Source: Motacilla alba alba
Lineage: Eukaryota > Chordata > Aves > Passeriformes > Motacillidae
Reading direction: 5' to 3'
Length of the DNA stretch: 64,000 nt
Assembly (NCBI RefSeq): GCF_015832195.1
Contig: NC_052017.1
Location: 79,175,801-79,239,800 of the forward strand
This document shows positions 1 through 13,900 of this stretch, one piece after another; the stretch's first letter is position 1, and the number at the start of each line of letters is the position of its first letter. The position numbers were made by a program, and so were the translations under genes. Below the pieces are notes generated by a model that made no database searches, was not told the DNA's origin, and saw only the letters and a program-made list of their open reading frames with translations.

Positions 1-1404
1 GCAATGAAGAGATAGTCCATGGAGAATAAGAATACTCTTATTCAAGGTCTCAAGACTGCAGTCCAGAAATAGTATTTCATAAATGGGTTTTCCATTAACC
101 TTTGCAAAACACACGTACCATGACTTTTAAGATCAGGGACTTCATGCAGACTGATTTCTTGTTGCCCATGAACACATGGTTCAGTGCAGATGCATTTCAT
201 CCATGGCTATTATTTTCTGCCTTGGTAGAAGTTTGAAATTAGAATATTTCTCAACAAGAGCAAGTAATTCTCTGTTCTGTCAAGAATCTTCTCTAAACAG
301 TGTAAGAACCAAGGTCATATTATTGCCTCTCCTCCTGCCTTCTTCACTACAAGGAAAGTAGGTGTTGCATCTGTGTTATTTCCCAAAATACCAGTATTTA
401 CTAAGAGGTGAGTACATTGCTAGCATGGGAAATACCACTAGCTGATTCTAAAGGTGGTATATTTTTTTTTCTGTGAATTTCTTTGTTTGCACCTTTTTTC
501 TAGAACACCTCATTAACCTCCAGTCAAGGCATTTGTCAGCTAAAGGAAAAACAAGGAGATTGTGTGTGATTTTCTCATTTAAGAGGCAGAGAAAAGCCAG
601 GATTTCATTAGTTTGGTGTCAGAAGGAGGAGGTGTTATTCAGATATGAGCTCAAGCCCCATGTCAAACTAGTGCTTAACCTCTGCTGTTAGTCAAATGAG
701 GTGGAGCATCCGGGCAAACAAGGTGAGCTCATGTGGCCTATGTGCTTGCTGCAGAGAGAGAATAATGCACGTAAATATCTCAGGGCAGGTAACAACAGCA
801 GGAAAAAGAAAGAGAGTGCATGGTGGGAGTGCTAATGCTAGACTACATCCAGACTGTCCAATCAAAGGTGTCTTAACACATAACATGGACCTCATTTATG
901 GTCACTTACTGCTTCTTACCAACAAAACAAATGGTGGCAGCAAGCATGTGGCTAGAATCAGCCACAGGTGTACTGGAAATAAGCAAAATATATCACAGGG
1001 GACAAGGAAAGAGAAGAGGTCAATGTCCAAATAACAGAAATCACAGCACCTCAGCTACAGTTTGTAAAGCAGAATTTGTAGTAACCAATTCTCTGGAAAA
1101 TGAAAATCTGGAGGGCCTTAAAATACATGGTTGTAAATGTTTCTTCAGGAAGAATTTAATGGAATAGCAAGACTAGTGGAAGTGTCCACAGAATCTTGCT
1201 AACTGAATTTAGTTAAATTTAGATAAAATGCTTTTGTTTTGATGTTTAGGATTGATTTACTTCCAATGGTGTTGGCCTCTTTGCTTGATATTCTCTCAAG
1301 CTGTAGCTATTTCATTTGAAAACAATAACAAAGCCACATTCTTCTGTCACTTGTATAATTATCAAGAATTGAGTCATATATGTACATTTTCACCTGTACT
1401 TGTC
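1..1404. other. unique sequence, no gene recognised
   Basis: Only short reading frames are present. The densest cluster is at 696-1167, where two overlapping plus-strand frames (112 and 89 codons) and one minus-strand frame (67 codons) are open over the same bases. None resembles a family I know, and none has a convincing splice context. No repeat family was recognised. Probably intergenic or intronic DNA. Confidence 0.6.
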
Positions 1405-1920
1405 ACTGGTGAGGCTGCCCCTTGAGTGCTGTGTCCAGTTCTGGGCCCCTCAATGTAGGAAGGACACATCCAGAGGAGGGCAGCAAGGCTGGTGAAGAAC
1501 TTGGAACACATATGAAACCATACGAAGAATGGCTGAGGGAGCTGGGGGTTTTTAGCCTGGAGAAAAGGAGGCTCAGGTGAGACCTTATCACTCTCTACAA
1601 CCGCCTGAAAGGTGGTTGCAGCCAGGTAGAGGTAGGTATCTTCTTCCAGGAAACCACTGACAGAAAGAGAGAACACAGTCCTAAGCTGCACCAAGGGTAG
1701 TTTAGGCTAGAAATTGCCAAAAAATATTTCACTGAAAGAGTGATTAGGCACTGGAATGGACTGCCCCGTGAGGTGGTGGAGTCACCATCCCTGGAGGTGT
1801 TTAAAAATAAATCTGGATGTGCACTCTGTGCCATGGTTTGTGTGGTAAGGTGGTGTTAGGTTCACTTGATGATCTCAGAGGTATTTTCCAACCTAGTTAA
1901 TTCTGTGATTCTGTGATCCT
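1405..1920 (+). mobile_element. CR1 retrotransposon, 3' fragment
   Basis: This is the 3' end of a CR1 LINE in sense orientation. It covers the end of ORF2 and the 3' UTR. Recognisable blocks are the 'gtgtccagttctgggcccc' region near 1430, the 'gcctggagaaaaggaggctcag' region near 1555, the 'ggaatggactgcc' region near 1752 and the terminal 8-bp repeat ATTCTGTG-ATTCTGTG at about 1900-1917. Only about 0.5 kb remains, which is typical 5' truncation during target-primed reverse transcription. The decoded protein is interrupted, so the copy is inactive. CR1 is the dominant interspersed repeat of birds, and I use this copy as lineage evidence. Confidence 0.95.
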
Positions 1921-2300
1921 GAGAGTATCATTTTATTGTTACAATGTTCTGTCATTTTGAAGATCAGTGGAAGAATCTGAAAAGAACGAAGTTACTTTGA
2001 TGTGAGAAGATGAGTTGAAAGAGCATTAAGGGACCAGAGAGTCTGATGGAAGAAACTAGTTGAGGTAGAGGAACAGCATTGGAAATATCTCTTCAGTCTT
2101 GAAGATTTGGGAAGGGGAAAGATGAGCTGTTAGAATCATTGTTAGGGAAGAGGAGGAATGAAACTGCATGTGAAGACTCAAAGTTAAGAAATACATTTGT
2201 GGAAAAGGAAAAAATAGAAATGGTTCTAAGAAGCCAATTTGAAGAAGGCTATAGAAGAGGAAAAATACAATAAATATTGCCATAAAAAGAAACATGTCTT

Positions 2301-2316
2301 AGAAGAAGAAGAAGAA
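2301..2316. repeat. short (GAA)n run
   Basis: About five GAA units at the end of a longer purine-rich stretch (about 1980-2320). It is too short to be a strong marker, but it is a simple repeat and explains the local bias. Confidence 0.7.
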
Positions 2317-5300
2317 TTAAAGAAACTTGGCTAGCATCACTCCTGTGGTGTTTTGTGCTGTTTTTTTCTCAGCTGGGAGTTTCTGTAATACTGGCTCAGA
2401 CAGGTACAGGGACACTGCTTGCAACTGAGTTTGCTCATAGGGCATAAAATGTTTAGGGCCTTCAGCAGGGAAAGAAGAGAAGATCCTCTTCAGCGGAGCA
2501 TCAAGTACCTTCGGAGATGACTGGAGGGCCAATCTGGAGCATGCTGAGTTTGTTACAGTTTGGAAAGTTGCCTAAACCACACCTGGAAACAAAGGCATGG
2601 AGGTCCGGATTAGCTGTAAGGTCTTTATTTCTGTTCAATCTGATCTAATTTGAACTTTTCTTAGTTAAAAAGTTCATTTCTTTTCTATAATAAAAGCTGA
2701 ATTTTCTGTGGATTTAACCTTACTAGTCTTCATTGGGAACTCACCACAGGGTATCTACATTAAAGTTTTGATGACTCAGGTTACACTGTCTTTTTAAAAG
2801 ACACTACATTTACAGGGTTGGAAGACAAATGTCTGTGGAAAGAGAGGGGATAGGTAGGAATAGAAAAGAAAAAATAGAGAACTTTTTTTTTGCTGAGCTA
2901 TGATCTCATCTGGATAGTCTGCTTTAGGTTGTACATTGAATTTAAATAGCATGGATCCTTATGCACAATGACTTTGATTAAGACCTCAGTTGGACTATTC
3001 TGGATTTGAAATATTTTTACTTATTCTCACCTGTTACTATGCTGATTTGATGGGAACATACTTTTCTTTTAGTGGGATCTATAAAATCTCATTGTTTAAG
3101 AGAAAGCTGTTCACTGTACGTTAGGGTTTGATCCCCTGGGCCATCGATCAGCAGCATGCATTACTGACACAGCAGTAGATAGTTATATATCACAGTGCCA
3201 TCTCAGCTTTTTACCTCTCCTTATTCTCAGGGTTATTGTTGTAACACTTCAGATAATTCTTTATGTGGTGGTTTGCTTTAAAAAAATGATAGCTATTATA
3301 ACAGAGAAACATTTATCCTAACATGTTTCCTCTGTTCACACGTTTTTTTCTATCCAATGTAGCACAGAGTAAAATAATGTTTTTCTAACTATAGATTTAT
3401 GAGCAAAATCTTTGCAATATTTATTGAAAGCATGAGCATAAATTTCTTTGCGAACTGATGGCATTATATTTCCCAGAATGTATGTGCATTGCACGTCTTT
3501 GAGGCTTGGCTTTGCTAGAATCCTCCCAGCCATTTCTTCAAACCTCTTAAATGCAAGCCATTAAGGTACCATCACATGCACAGACATTTCTGAAAAACTT
3601 TCACATAGTTACTGTTGCTAGGTAAATCACTCCCTTGACATCCATGTATTTAGATATGTTTCTTACTTTCTTTGTCTTAGATCTGACACAGTGACATGAA
3701 TTTGGGTGTGGGGGTAAGGAGAGATGTATGCAGCCAAAGGAACAGCTGAACTGTGGGAATAAAAGAAATTAAGTTTATATCTTTTAGGTATTTAAAATGT
3801 GTTTTAAACATATCTGGATAGAACTCATACAGTGGATGGATATTTATCAAGCCAAGGGTAAAGAATAGCAGAAAGATATTCAAGCATAGGTCAGCTTTGA
3901 CACTACACAACTGTTAGTAAATTAAAGTCCTCAACTGAATCTGTGTTTAGGATTTTCACTCCTATTGGTTTTATATCAGTACTTATATGTGTTTTATGCA
4001 CCTGTGTTCCTGCACATCTGTATTTAGATCAGTTTTGGGTGATGTAAACAATTCAACAAATTACTTGTCCATGTCCTGAACAGGAAAGCTTCAGTTTCAA
4101 AACTGAGACATAACCATTGATTGCTGACTTTTAGGATTTGTCAGATGAATCCATAAACTAGGCTAAAGAACAAAAAATACCCAAAGTTTTTGGGTGGATG
4201 GTGAACAAGAGAAAGGAAAACTCTTCATAAAAGGAATACTAGACTGAGTTGATCTTTAATATTCTGCAACAGTGTTCTAGACACCGTCCTCAGAGTCTTG
4301 GAATTGAACAGGCTTGCAGCAGCACAATAGTTCTAATCCTTCTAATATGCTTCTGCAAAAGGGAAAAATCTACCAGCTGCAAATGTTCAATAGACTGTCA
4401 ATGATGATGTTTCTAATGGGTGTTACCATTCACTGGATGCAAGATGTGTCTCATAGCTTTTATAGAAATTTCTTAAACAACTCTTTTTAAAAAGTACAAG
4501 ACAACCTTAGGATTTGGCTCTCAGTAACACAATTGTTATGTAAACAGTAGTGGAAAAATTATTTTCTGGAACTAACCAATAAAATAAAGGTAAAGTTCTA
4601 GACCAGCTTATAATTTAAATATAATTTCATGAATGCGCAACAAGGCAGTTCATGTGATGTAGATCTTCTTTTGTCAAAGCCTTTCTAGTTTTTTACCTTT
4701 AATCATTTGATTAACTTCTTTGTATTGTGTGAGCCAAAAATATTTAATTTAGAAGCCAGAATATGTGTTGAGATACTTGGGATTTTTAATTTGCAGAGTT
4801 GTAAATGTTACTATTAAATAATGTCTTTTACATCACTGAGTCACTGACCAATAAAACCCTACAATGGAAGAAGGCTCAGAGGAGATTGGCAAGAAGGCCC
4901 AGGAAGCTCAGGGAGTACTGCAGGGTGTGACTGATGACAGCTGTCCCACAGAAGCTGTCTGTATCTTGCCACAGTGGGGACCAGTGGAAGTTTTAGATAA
5001 ACAACTGATAACAGTTCAGTGCATCAACCTGCAGTGTAAATGTTTCTCCCCCAAGTTCCTTAAATGACACTGAATGTCTCCCAGCGTTAGCCAGACCAGG
5101 ATGAGGAAAGTGAATACATGGCCCAGCCAAACTCAGAGGAGAAAGCTAAACAATTAACAAAGATATTTCAAAGAGAGCAATGAGCATGAGCTGTTTTTAA
5201 CCCACGTTCTCCTTCCCAGCATCTGGGGTCAACCAGAATTGTGATGGTGAGTGTGTTGCAGAACCTGGCAATTGGGACCTCATTGGTGTTGTGATTAAAC

Positions 5301-6945
5301 ACTGTGCTGCAATTGAGATTTCTTTTTAGATGTGTAACTTTCATTTGTGTTATTTTTTTCAGTATATTTTGTATAACTCTGTTAAATTAGAAATTCCGTT
5401 TGACATCAACTATCTCATGCAAGTAAATGTGATGCTAAACATTACATCTTCCACTCAGAGAATATCCAAAAGAACCTGGCCAGAAAGGATGCGACTCTGG
5501 CACACTAATTTCCTTATAAAGCATTTGATTTCTCTCTGTTAATGTTCCATTCACAAAAATTTGAATTAGTTTTATGAGTAAATCATAATTAGTAATATTA
5601 TTACCATGCACACACACATATATGTGCTAAATGGCTAAAAATGTGAATTAAAAATGTTAATTTAAAAAGTCCTATACCTTAGTATTTTTCTTCATCATTT
5701 CTCAAGGTGACTTTTCTAGGGAATGAGAGCACTACTGTCAGAATTAATTTTTTCTGCTTTCTCATTGCCTACATTTTTCTTTGCAAGCTTCCCATTTACA
5801 ACAAAAATATTAAGTAAGTTTTCAGTATTCAAGGTCAATCATTATTTTTCCTTCCTCAGGTTTAATTTCTCTGATAGAGTAATATCTCAGTTTGGGGGAT
5901 GCCAATTTTTCTTCAAGCCATATTAATTAAAGACAATATACCCTGTCCAATCTGAATTCTTTAATTCAGAGGGTTTATTCCTTGCAAAAAGAAAAAACCA
6001 AACCAAACCAAACTATTCAGATTAAATTCAAGCTAAGAGAAAAACAACTGAATAACTTAAATGCCCATTAATTTAAAATTGGTTTGAAAAGTGTTACTGA
6101 CTAAGTTACATGGGACATAAAGTATTTCTTGATATTTTAAAATAACTAGAAGGGAAGAAGATTATCTAGGTTAACCCTTCAGCGTTTTCTGAAACACATA
6201 GCTTATTTCAAATAAGAAAATATTCTTCTGGATAAAAATAAAAAAGCAGAAAAAGAAATTTCTTCTTGTGGTACCATCTAAGGCTTATACCCAGTCTCTA
6301 GTAAGTTGTTCTAAATTGATTCTAACCCAATTTTATTATGTATGTTTCATCTATGTAATAAGAGATAGAGTGAACATTGGCATCAAATTCTGTTAAAATC
6401 TCACAAGTTCTTAATAAAACCTGCTCTTTGCCCATACATTTGAAGGTGATTCTTTAAAGCGGACCAAACCACATCTGCATGAAGGGGATTTAAGGCAATT
6501 TAAGAACAACACGATGTTTCTCTTGGGTGTGGCAACCCTGTAAACTAACAAATGTTACAAGTTATTCCAACAAGGAATAAGAAGTTAGTCTCCACCTTAG
6601 GTAAAGAAGGATCTTCAGGAGAGTTCTCCAGCACTTAAAAATCCTGTATTATTATTTATACAAGGATGCTGACAATCTCTACAACAGAACTTAGTTTAGA
6701 AGACAGGACCCCAGAGTATTGAATTCTTTTGCTGAATACTTTCAGGTATGCTTAATTTACAGGCTAGACAAAGAAATAGTGGTATTATACAAATTATTCA
6801 CCTAGTATTTGTGACTACTTAGCTGACTTCATTAGAAGCACAAAGAATTTCTTCCTGTTGTAGCAAGCACAGTGCAGTTTGCACAGCAATAACTAGAAAA
6901 GGAAATAAAGTGGAATAGAAAATAAAATCGGTTTTGCAGAGAGGG

Positions 6946-6972
6946 ATCATTCAAGATCCATCATTCAAGATC
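6946..6972. repeat. 13-bp direct duplication
   Basis: The word ATCATTCAAGATC occurs at 6946-6958 and again at 6960-6972 with one base between the copies, and both copies are identical. The first copy with its flanking bases also forms a small inverted repeat (GGATC...GATCC). It probably arose by replication slippage or double-strand-break repair. Confidence 0.85.
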
Positions 6973-9900
6973 TTTAAATGAGGTTTTACAGTGGTATCTG
7001 TAGGTACCGCTGACCCTGCTTTAGTGTAAGGAAATGAAATACAAGACCTCATTTACACATTTAGACTTACACAACGAACAGCTCTCACATACTGTAATAC
7101 AGATTTTCCAACAGACCAGAAGCAAAGTGAAAACCTAAAAGCTGGGTTAATTTAAATGACATATGCCAAGTGACAAAAAGTAAGAGCATTTGGCTTTTTA
7201 AATGTAGTTTGGCATTAGACACAACATTTCATAATGCTTTTTAATTTATATAGCACCTTTCATCTCAGATAATTTTGAACATTATTCAATTCAGGAAAAA
7301 AGAGTTTCTTCTGAATTGGCCTGTAGCAAGGATAGCAAAATAAAGTATATTCTAGTGAAACTCTGAGCATTATTTAATTATTATTGTTTTAGTACACTCC
7401 AACATGTGCTGTCCTTGGAAACAAAAATATCTGCCCTACAGACATGAAATAAATCAACTCTGCTTGTATATTGATATGTGGATTCAAGGAACATATTTAA
7501 CATTTTTTCTGCTGTAGAAGTCCTCATCATAAGTTGTTTGCATCAATGCTAGACATAAAAAAATATTTTCCTTTACTTTAAACAATGTTATAAACAATAT
7601 GTTATAAAAATAGAAAACATAAGGAAACCAAGGCATTCATAAATTCACCAAGAATGAGCAATCATGAGAAACCAGCTGTGTACCTCTGTGGAGAATTTCT
7701 ACAGCAAAACTGAGTTTTCAGAAGGGTTTTCACTGGGGTTTCCAGATTGGTTGCCCATTTATTTATGATTTTAGAAAGAGTTTTCCACAAACCCAGGAAG
7801 AAAATATCAGCAAAAGCAAGGCTACTTCTTAGAAAGAAATTTGTTAAATTGACAGTAAAGTTTCTGCAGTGCTGAACTGGAAGGAAAAATCAACATCCCA
7901 GTGGCATGCAAGAAATACTGGGTAGATTATGCTGTGAGAAGAAAAGCTGTTAAGTCTGACACATTTGACAATACCAGTCCTTATGATTTCCATTTGAACA
8001 GGATAATTTTTATTGCAGGTAGAAGGGAATTTCTTGAGAGCTGAAAAGGAAGATGGCAGCACATAAACCATGAAAATGTTCTCCACAAAATCATTTTTGG
8101 AATAAAGAATCAAGTTTGAATTTTAAATACATTTTAATAGAAGGAATATATTCCATCAGAAGTCTCATTCTTAGGGTGCACACTTTCACTTCAGCATTGT
8201 CACTTACCTTGGACTTTAAATCCATTTCAGAAAGTTTTACTTTGGGATGTCAGTTTTTTCCTGTGAGATATTATGCACATGATTATTTTTGTAGTCTGCT
8301 TTTGTGAAAGATCTATCTTGAGTATTTTCTTCTTCTTCTTTCAGTTTATTATTCCCAGAAAATTCGTTAATTTTTTTTCAGCCTGTAGGATCTCAGTCTT
8401 GATTGTGTTCTGAGCAATGTGAAATTTGACTACAGAGAGGAATAACAATTCTTACTCTGTAAAATAACTCAGTCATTAACCATGCAGAAAAATAAAAGGA
8501 TAATGTTTGTTGAATGCTTTCTTTTCTTAACATCCCCAAATTCCTCAAACTCTTCCCTTCACCTCCACATTTTCTTAGAATATGCTGCACATGTATTTGA
8601 CTGCCTAGTGAAAAGGCTCTAAGCTTCCTTGTGGGTTTGGAGCTTTTCAGGGGAAAGGTGTTATTCCATGAGCAATGGACTAAAATCTCCTGTTTCTTGC
8701 ACTGTTTATTTGCCTATTTTTACATTTTCAAAGAACTGTAGAGCTCAATTGATATATATCTTCCCTTTTGATGGAAAAGATATTATCTGTTATTCCAGCA
8801 TTACAGGATCAAAAAGAAATGGTTACTAATCAGTTAAATTTACTCCACTGAAGGTTTATGTGTCTTTCCGTGCCTAATTACAGGAATTGTGAGTTTGATT
8901 ATTTTCTGGAGCCTCATTTTAGTTAAAATAAACCTAACCTAGGATGAATAAAAGAACTCTCATTTATCTCAGTTGATTTTGTCATCTGACTGATCTAATT
9001 AAATAAAATCTAGCATATTTCCATATTGGTGCCCTTAACCCTCTGACTAAAATGGCAACACAAGTAACAGATAATTTACATGTATCTGGAAATAAAGACC
9101 ATAGTCATTTACACACTCTGGGAGACTTTGATTTTGGATTAGCAGTATGGTTTTGTAATTCTGTTTAATGAAAAGGAATGAAAATAGCATATTTTACAGT
9201 AGTTTCTGAGGATATTTCTTCAGTTTTCCTCAGCCTCGTATTTGACATATTTGTGACGATGTTTCCAGCTAATTTGTTTTTCTTAGATATCTCAGATTGT
9301 GGGTTTGTTTTGGTTTTTTTTGGTTTTTCAAAATTTTCCCACCAAGATTATATCCATCCCTTAGTCTGTATCTATACTTATACTTTAATAAGTCCTTTTT
9401 AAAGAATGTCATAACAAGTAAAAAATTTCCCCATTTGTGTCACAGCTAAATTTTCACAGAATATGTGCATTTTTTCTTATAAAGTCAGCTAAGTTCCTTG
9501 GAAGATTTTTTTGTGCTCATTTCATTACTCTCAAGGTTTTTTTCTTATTATTTTTGTGGTATTTTCCTGATTAAAACAATTTAAAGATCACTTAAAAAGC
9601 ACTTTGAAACCTTGGTAAACTTATCCTCATTGTCTGTGATGCTATGAGTTAAAAATTATCAATAAGCAATGATCCCTTGAGTATTTAGTAATAGTAATCA
9701 TAAGAAAGGTTACCTTTCCACTCACTGTTTGGGTTAGTATCTGGTTGCCTTGCAATGTATAAAATGCATATTCCAGATGCCTCTTAGGAAAGCTGAGGTA
9801 TTCCTAAGACAGACTATTCAAACAGTATCGGTCATATCACATGACCTTCCTTACCCTGAGAAAGAAAAAATAGACCATAGTGAAGCCCTTAAAATTTATC

Positions 9901-10301
9901 AGATATTGCTTTTTCCCATGCCAAGTTCAAGTGAGCTAGATACTATTCAAGGATGTTTGAAAATTAAAGAACTGTGAACAGATTTCACTACTGTACCACC
10001 CCATATTATAGTCATTACTTTGATCAAAGCTATGGAAGTTTTGAGTGAACAAGAGTTGTAGGGTCAAGCCTGCAGTACTAATAAAACATTGAAAAGAAAA
10101 GAATGAAAGTACTTAGTGGCACAAACACTTCTTGAATCTCTGCCATCTTTGGGCTCTTGAATGAAAAATATTCTCAACCAGCTCTTGGGCTTCTTGTCAG
10201 TGTCTGTGAACTGGGAAAGGCCAAAGAGTGCCCTTGATTTGCATACTTCCAGGTGGAGTCTGGCCAAAGTCAGGCTAGAATCTCTCCTTTAGCAATGTGC
10301 T

Positions 10302-10945
10302 AGACTTAGAAAAATTTAGGTTGGGAAAGAGCTTTGAGATCATCAAGTCCAACCATTAACTCAACACTGCCAAATCTGCCACTAAACTGTGTCCCCAGGT
10401 GTCACATCTATACTTCTTTTAAATACCTTCAGGGATAGTGACTTCACCAGTACCTTGGGTGGTTTACTCCAATGCTTGATGACCTTTAAGTCAAGAAGTT
10501 TCTCCTGATATGTAAACTAAACCTCCCCTGGCACAACTGGAAGCCTTTTCCTCTTGTTGTGTCACTTGTTACCTAGGAAAATAGGTTTACCCTCACCTGG
10601 CTATAGCCACCTTTCAGGTATATGTAGAGTGATGAGATCCCTCTTCAGCCTCTTTTGCTCCAGGTTAAACAACCCCAGGTCCCTTAGCTACTCCTCATCA
10701 GACTTGTGCTTCAGATCCTTTCCTGGTTTCGTTACTCTTCACTTCAGCGCCTCATTGTTCTTGTTATGAGAGGCCCAAAACTGAGCACAGGATTCCGGGT
10801 GTGGCTTCATCACCGTTGAGTACAGAGGGACAATCAATGCTCTGGTCCTGCTGGAAACACTGTTGCTGATGGAAGACAGGATGCTGCTGACCTTCTTGGA
10901 TGCCTGGACACACTGTTGATTAATCAGCTCTCTGTCTAACCTGGG
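10302..10945 (-). mobile_element. CR1 retrotransposon, 3' fragment (antisense)
   Basis: This CR1 fragment reads on the minus strand, so its 3' end lies at about 10302. The plus strand shows the complement of the CR1 tail ('ggttgggaaagagctttgagatcatcaagtccaacc' area at 10321-10355). It continues through the complement of the 3' UTR and ORF2 end: the Leu/Gln-rich 'tcttcagcctc' block at about 10645, the 'gcccaaaactgagcacagg' block at about 10775, and the 'gatgcctggacacactgttgat' block at about 10898. It spans about 640 bp, and the 71-codon plus-strand frame at 10554-10769 is a shadow of it. The terminal 8-bp repeat has decayed. It is 5'-truncated and inactive. Confidence 0.93.
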
Positions 10946-13900
10946 AATGGAGAAGCTGAACCATTAATAACTGGTCTTTCAAAATGATCAGTTAACCAAA
11001 GACGGAAACTGATGTATGTTTTCTGAAGTCCACAATTTAAGTCAAATCTGGCTAATCATAACTTAAATCCAGGCAAAATTCCTAAAATTATTTTGCCTTC
11101 CTGACTATTGATAACTAATTTGAGCACAAAAATTGCAGTCCTGACCTGGAGAAGCACAGATGAGCTACTGTATTGTACTTGTTCAAAGACCAGAGCAATT
11201 CACAGACACAAGCTTTGTTTTAAGAAGGAAAAAAAATAGTCTGAAGGCTGGGATCAAATAGGTGCTGCTACTGTATGCATTCTTGTCATAGCTTAGGAAA
11301 CTCAGCTTCCAGAAAACAGATGAAATTTTGTCAGTTTTAATAATGTTCATGCTATTGAAGCTATGCCCTCTGAAATGTTTTATTGTGCTGCTGATCTGTT
11401 GTATTGAACACAGTAGTTTCTGTCTATATAAATTAATCCACTTGCCTTAGCATTTAAAGCACACTAGTTTAAGAATGCTCATAAAAGTACAGGTTTTCTA
11501 TTGAGGCAGTTATTGCTGTTTCATAAATTTTCTCTTAACTGGCTGTACTTTTTGAAATGTATTCTCTGCAATGATCTTGTTACTGCCACAATATAATTTT
11601 GGTTTTAAGTTGATGCATGTCTTAAAAATGACACTATTATGTCTCATGATATTGAAAAATCTTCTTATTCCTCTGCATTCTGCCAGTCCTGCCATGAAAA
11701 GCCAGGAGTGGACCTAGATCACTCTGATCAGTTTTGTTTATTCAGTGAAAGACCATTAAATAAGGTCTCTGGGAAGAGCAGGTTCCCCACATCATGCACA
11801 AAGGCTGAATTTCTTATCAGGATTTCTAGGGACACTGGTTATCTTTCCTGGCTATATCCTGATCTACATATCCAAAGCAGATATGTGAGCTATTTGTAGG
11901 GTAGACAGTTTTTCTAATTATATATTTAATTTGATTGAAGTCAAAGTCTCAGTGGTTTGGGTTTTTTTATGAAACTTTGTGCCTCAAGAGCTTCATAGCA
12001 TATTTCATTAACTTGATAAATTGTTTTGGTTTCTGTGATTTTCAAGATCTGCTTTTTTAATATTTTAGCAATAGGAAAGAAAATCATCAAAGCCGAAGTA
12101 TTAAACATATATAAACTTAAAAAAGAAGCCCTGAACTTCTTGTATTGGAAGAAATTCTATTTAAAATTTTAAGATTTCATAAGAATGACATAGTCTTCCT
12201 AACATGGAAAAAAATATAAAATCCTGAATTTAGCATTTTAGGACTTTGTGCTCTCTCATCTTTTTGTGATACTAGAAAACTTAGAAAATCAGTGACACTG
12301 TTTCAAATATTCATAGGGTAAAATGTTTTGCAGTTGATTTATTATAAGATTATAAGTTTTCAAGTTACATCAGAGGAACTTGTACTGATGCTTTTAATAT
12401 TAGAACTGAATTATTGCCTGATGGGAAACCCTTCCTTCAATGGAAACCTCAGTGGAGCTTCAACAGACAGCTTTTCTTTATTTCATATGGAACTAGCTGT
12501 GATAAACGTCTTTCCATGAAGGGTGATGTAATCTCACTGCAGTACTTTTTCCTTCAATCATAACCCTTTGATAATGATTTGTATCTTTCCTCAATTTTCT
12601 TGCAGAGCTGTATTTCATAAAAAAAATAGACATTTGGTGCTATAAATTTTTAGAAACATTTTCCTACTCTCTCCTTGAAATTTTAATATTTTGGCAAGCA
12701 TGGCTTTGTCAGTTGTGACAGTTCTGAGAATGGCATCTGTTGAAGAGGTGTACTACTGATTACAAAACAATTACTCCAGTAACAGCAACAATGTGTAAAA
12801 TCTGTAGATTTAAGTAGATAACTGTTTATATTGACTTCTTTTGGCCTAAGCAGTGCGTGTGCTTGGAATATTTGCTAGTCTGTCACTCAAACAATTTGTT
12901 GAAGACTATGAGAATCTCTTAGTACATAACAAAGGTCTATATCGAGGTTATAAATTGCTAATATGTTTCTTGTTATTTTCTCTCATTGTTCAGTTAGAGA
13001 TTTCTTGGTTTCCTGACTGTTAGAAGTTAGAAGTGCTAAATGTGTCTTAACCTTTCTGTCACAGAAACTACTACAGCCTACCTGACCCAGCCACATTCCC
13101 CAGCTACTAGGTACAAAAAAAGACAAATGTCAGAGAATTTAACACTAAAAAATTAAAAACACACAAAACTGAAACCAAAACCAACAACTATAAACCCCCA
13201 AACTCATTATTTGAAAGGGATTTTTCACTGTTGGGTTCTTTTTTGGTTCTACTTCTGAAGTATTATGAGAGGCCTGGAATCTTTTCCTTTTACAAATATC
13301 TTCATCTTTTTTAAAAATAGAACAATAAAACTTTGCTAGTCAGAGTAATAAATGAAAATTTTGCAAAATAAAAATACTCTTATAAATTTTAGAAAACAAA
13401 CAAATCCTGAGCTGTAATATTATATCTGTTGGTTGGTTACTTCTATTTGTTTTAAATTATTTAGAAGTGCTGGACCTTTGCACAGGAAGCTGACATTGAA
13501 AATTATTCTTGCTACACTTGTTGCTAAGTGTAGCAAACCTTCTCTGGATAAGTCTGGTGGGCTAATTATTGAAACAGCTTTTGACTCATTTGATAAATAC
13601 TTTAAAAATTATCGGTTTTATGTTACATAACCTACGAACCATTCTCTACTTAATCCTAATCTTTTTATATTTTACATATTTAAGGAAATATGAAGTCATT
13701 AAATCAATATGGATTTATTTTCAGCTTACTAAGTGTCCCTATTCTAGACAATAGAGATAAAATACTTCTTTCTTTTATGAGTTTATTATTTTACACCAAT
13801 ATCCTATAAAAATATGTGTGTATCTTTACCTTGACAAAAAGTCTTTTATACAAAGACCTTTGAAATAGTCCCATTGAGATCAAGAAAGGTAGGGAGCCCA

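Larger units (their letters stand above)
1921..10301. other. unique AT-rich sequence, no gene recognised
   Basis: About 8.4 kb with no recognisable exon or repeat family. Visible features are a purine-rich plus strand at about 1980-2320 ending in a GAA run (2301-2316), a 13-bp direct duplication at 6946-6972, and a small CA/TA run near 5583-5595. Reading frames here (for example 4864-5067 and 5330-5542) are short and match nothing I know. Most likely intergenic or intronic. Confidence 0.6.

Noticed and set aside
7241..7267. 'atttatatagcacctttcatc', similar to a word found in some ancient vertebrate SINEs
   Set aside because: The match is confined to about 20 bases; no flanking SINE structure is visible.
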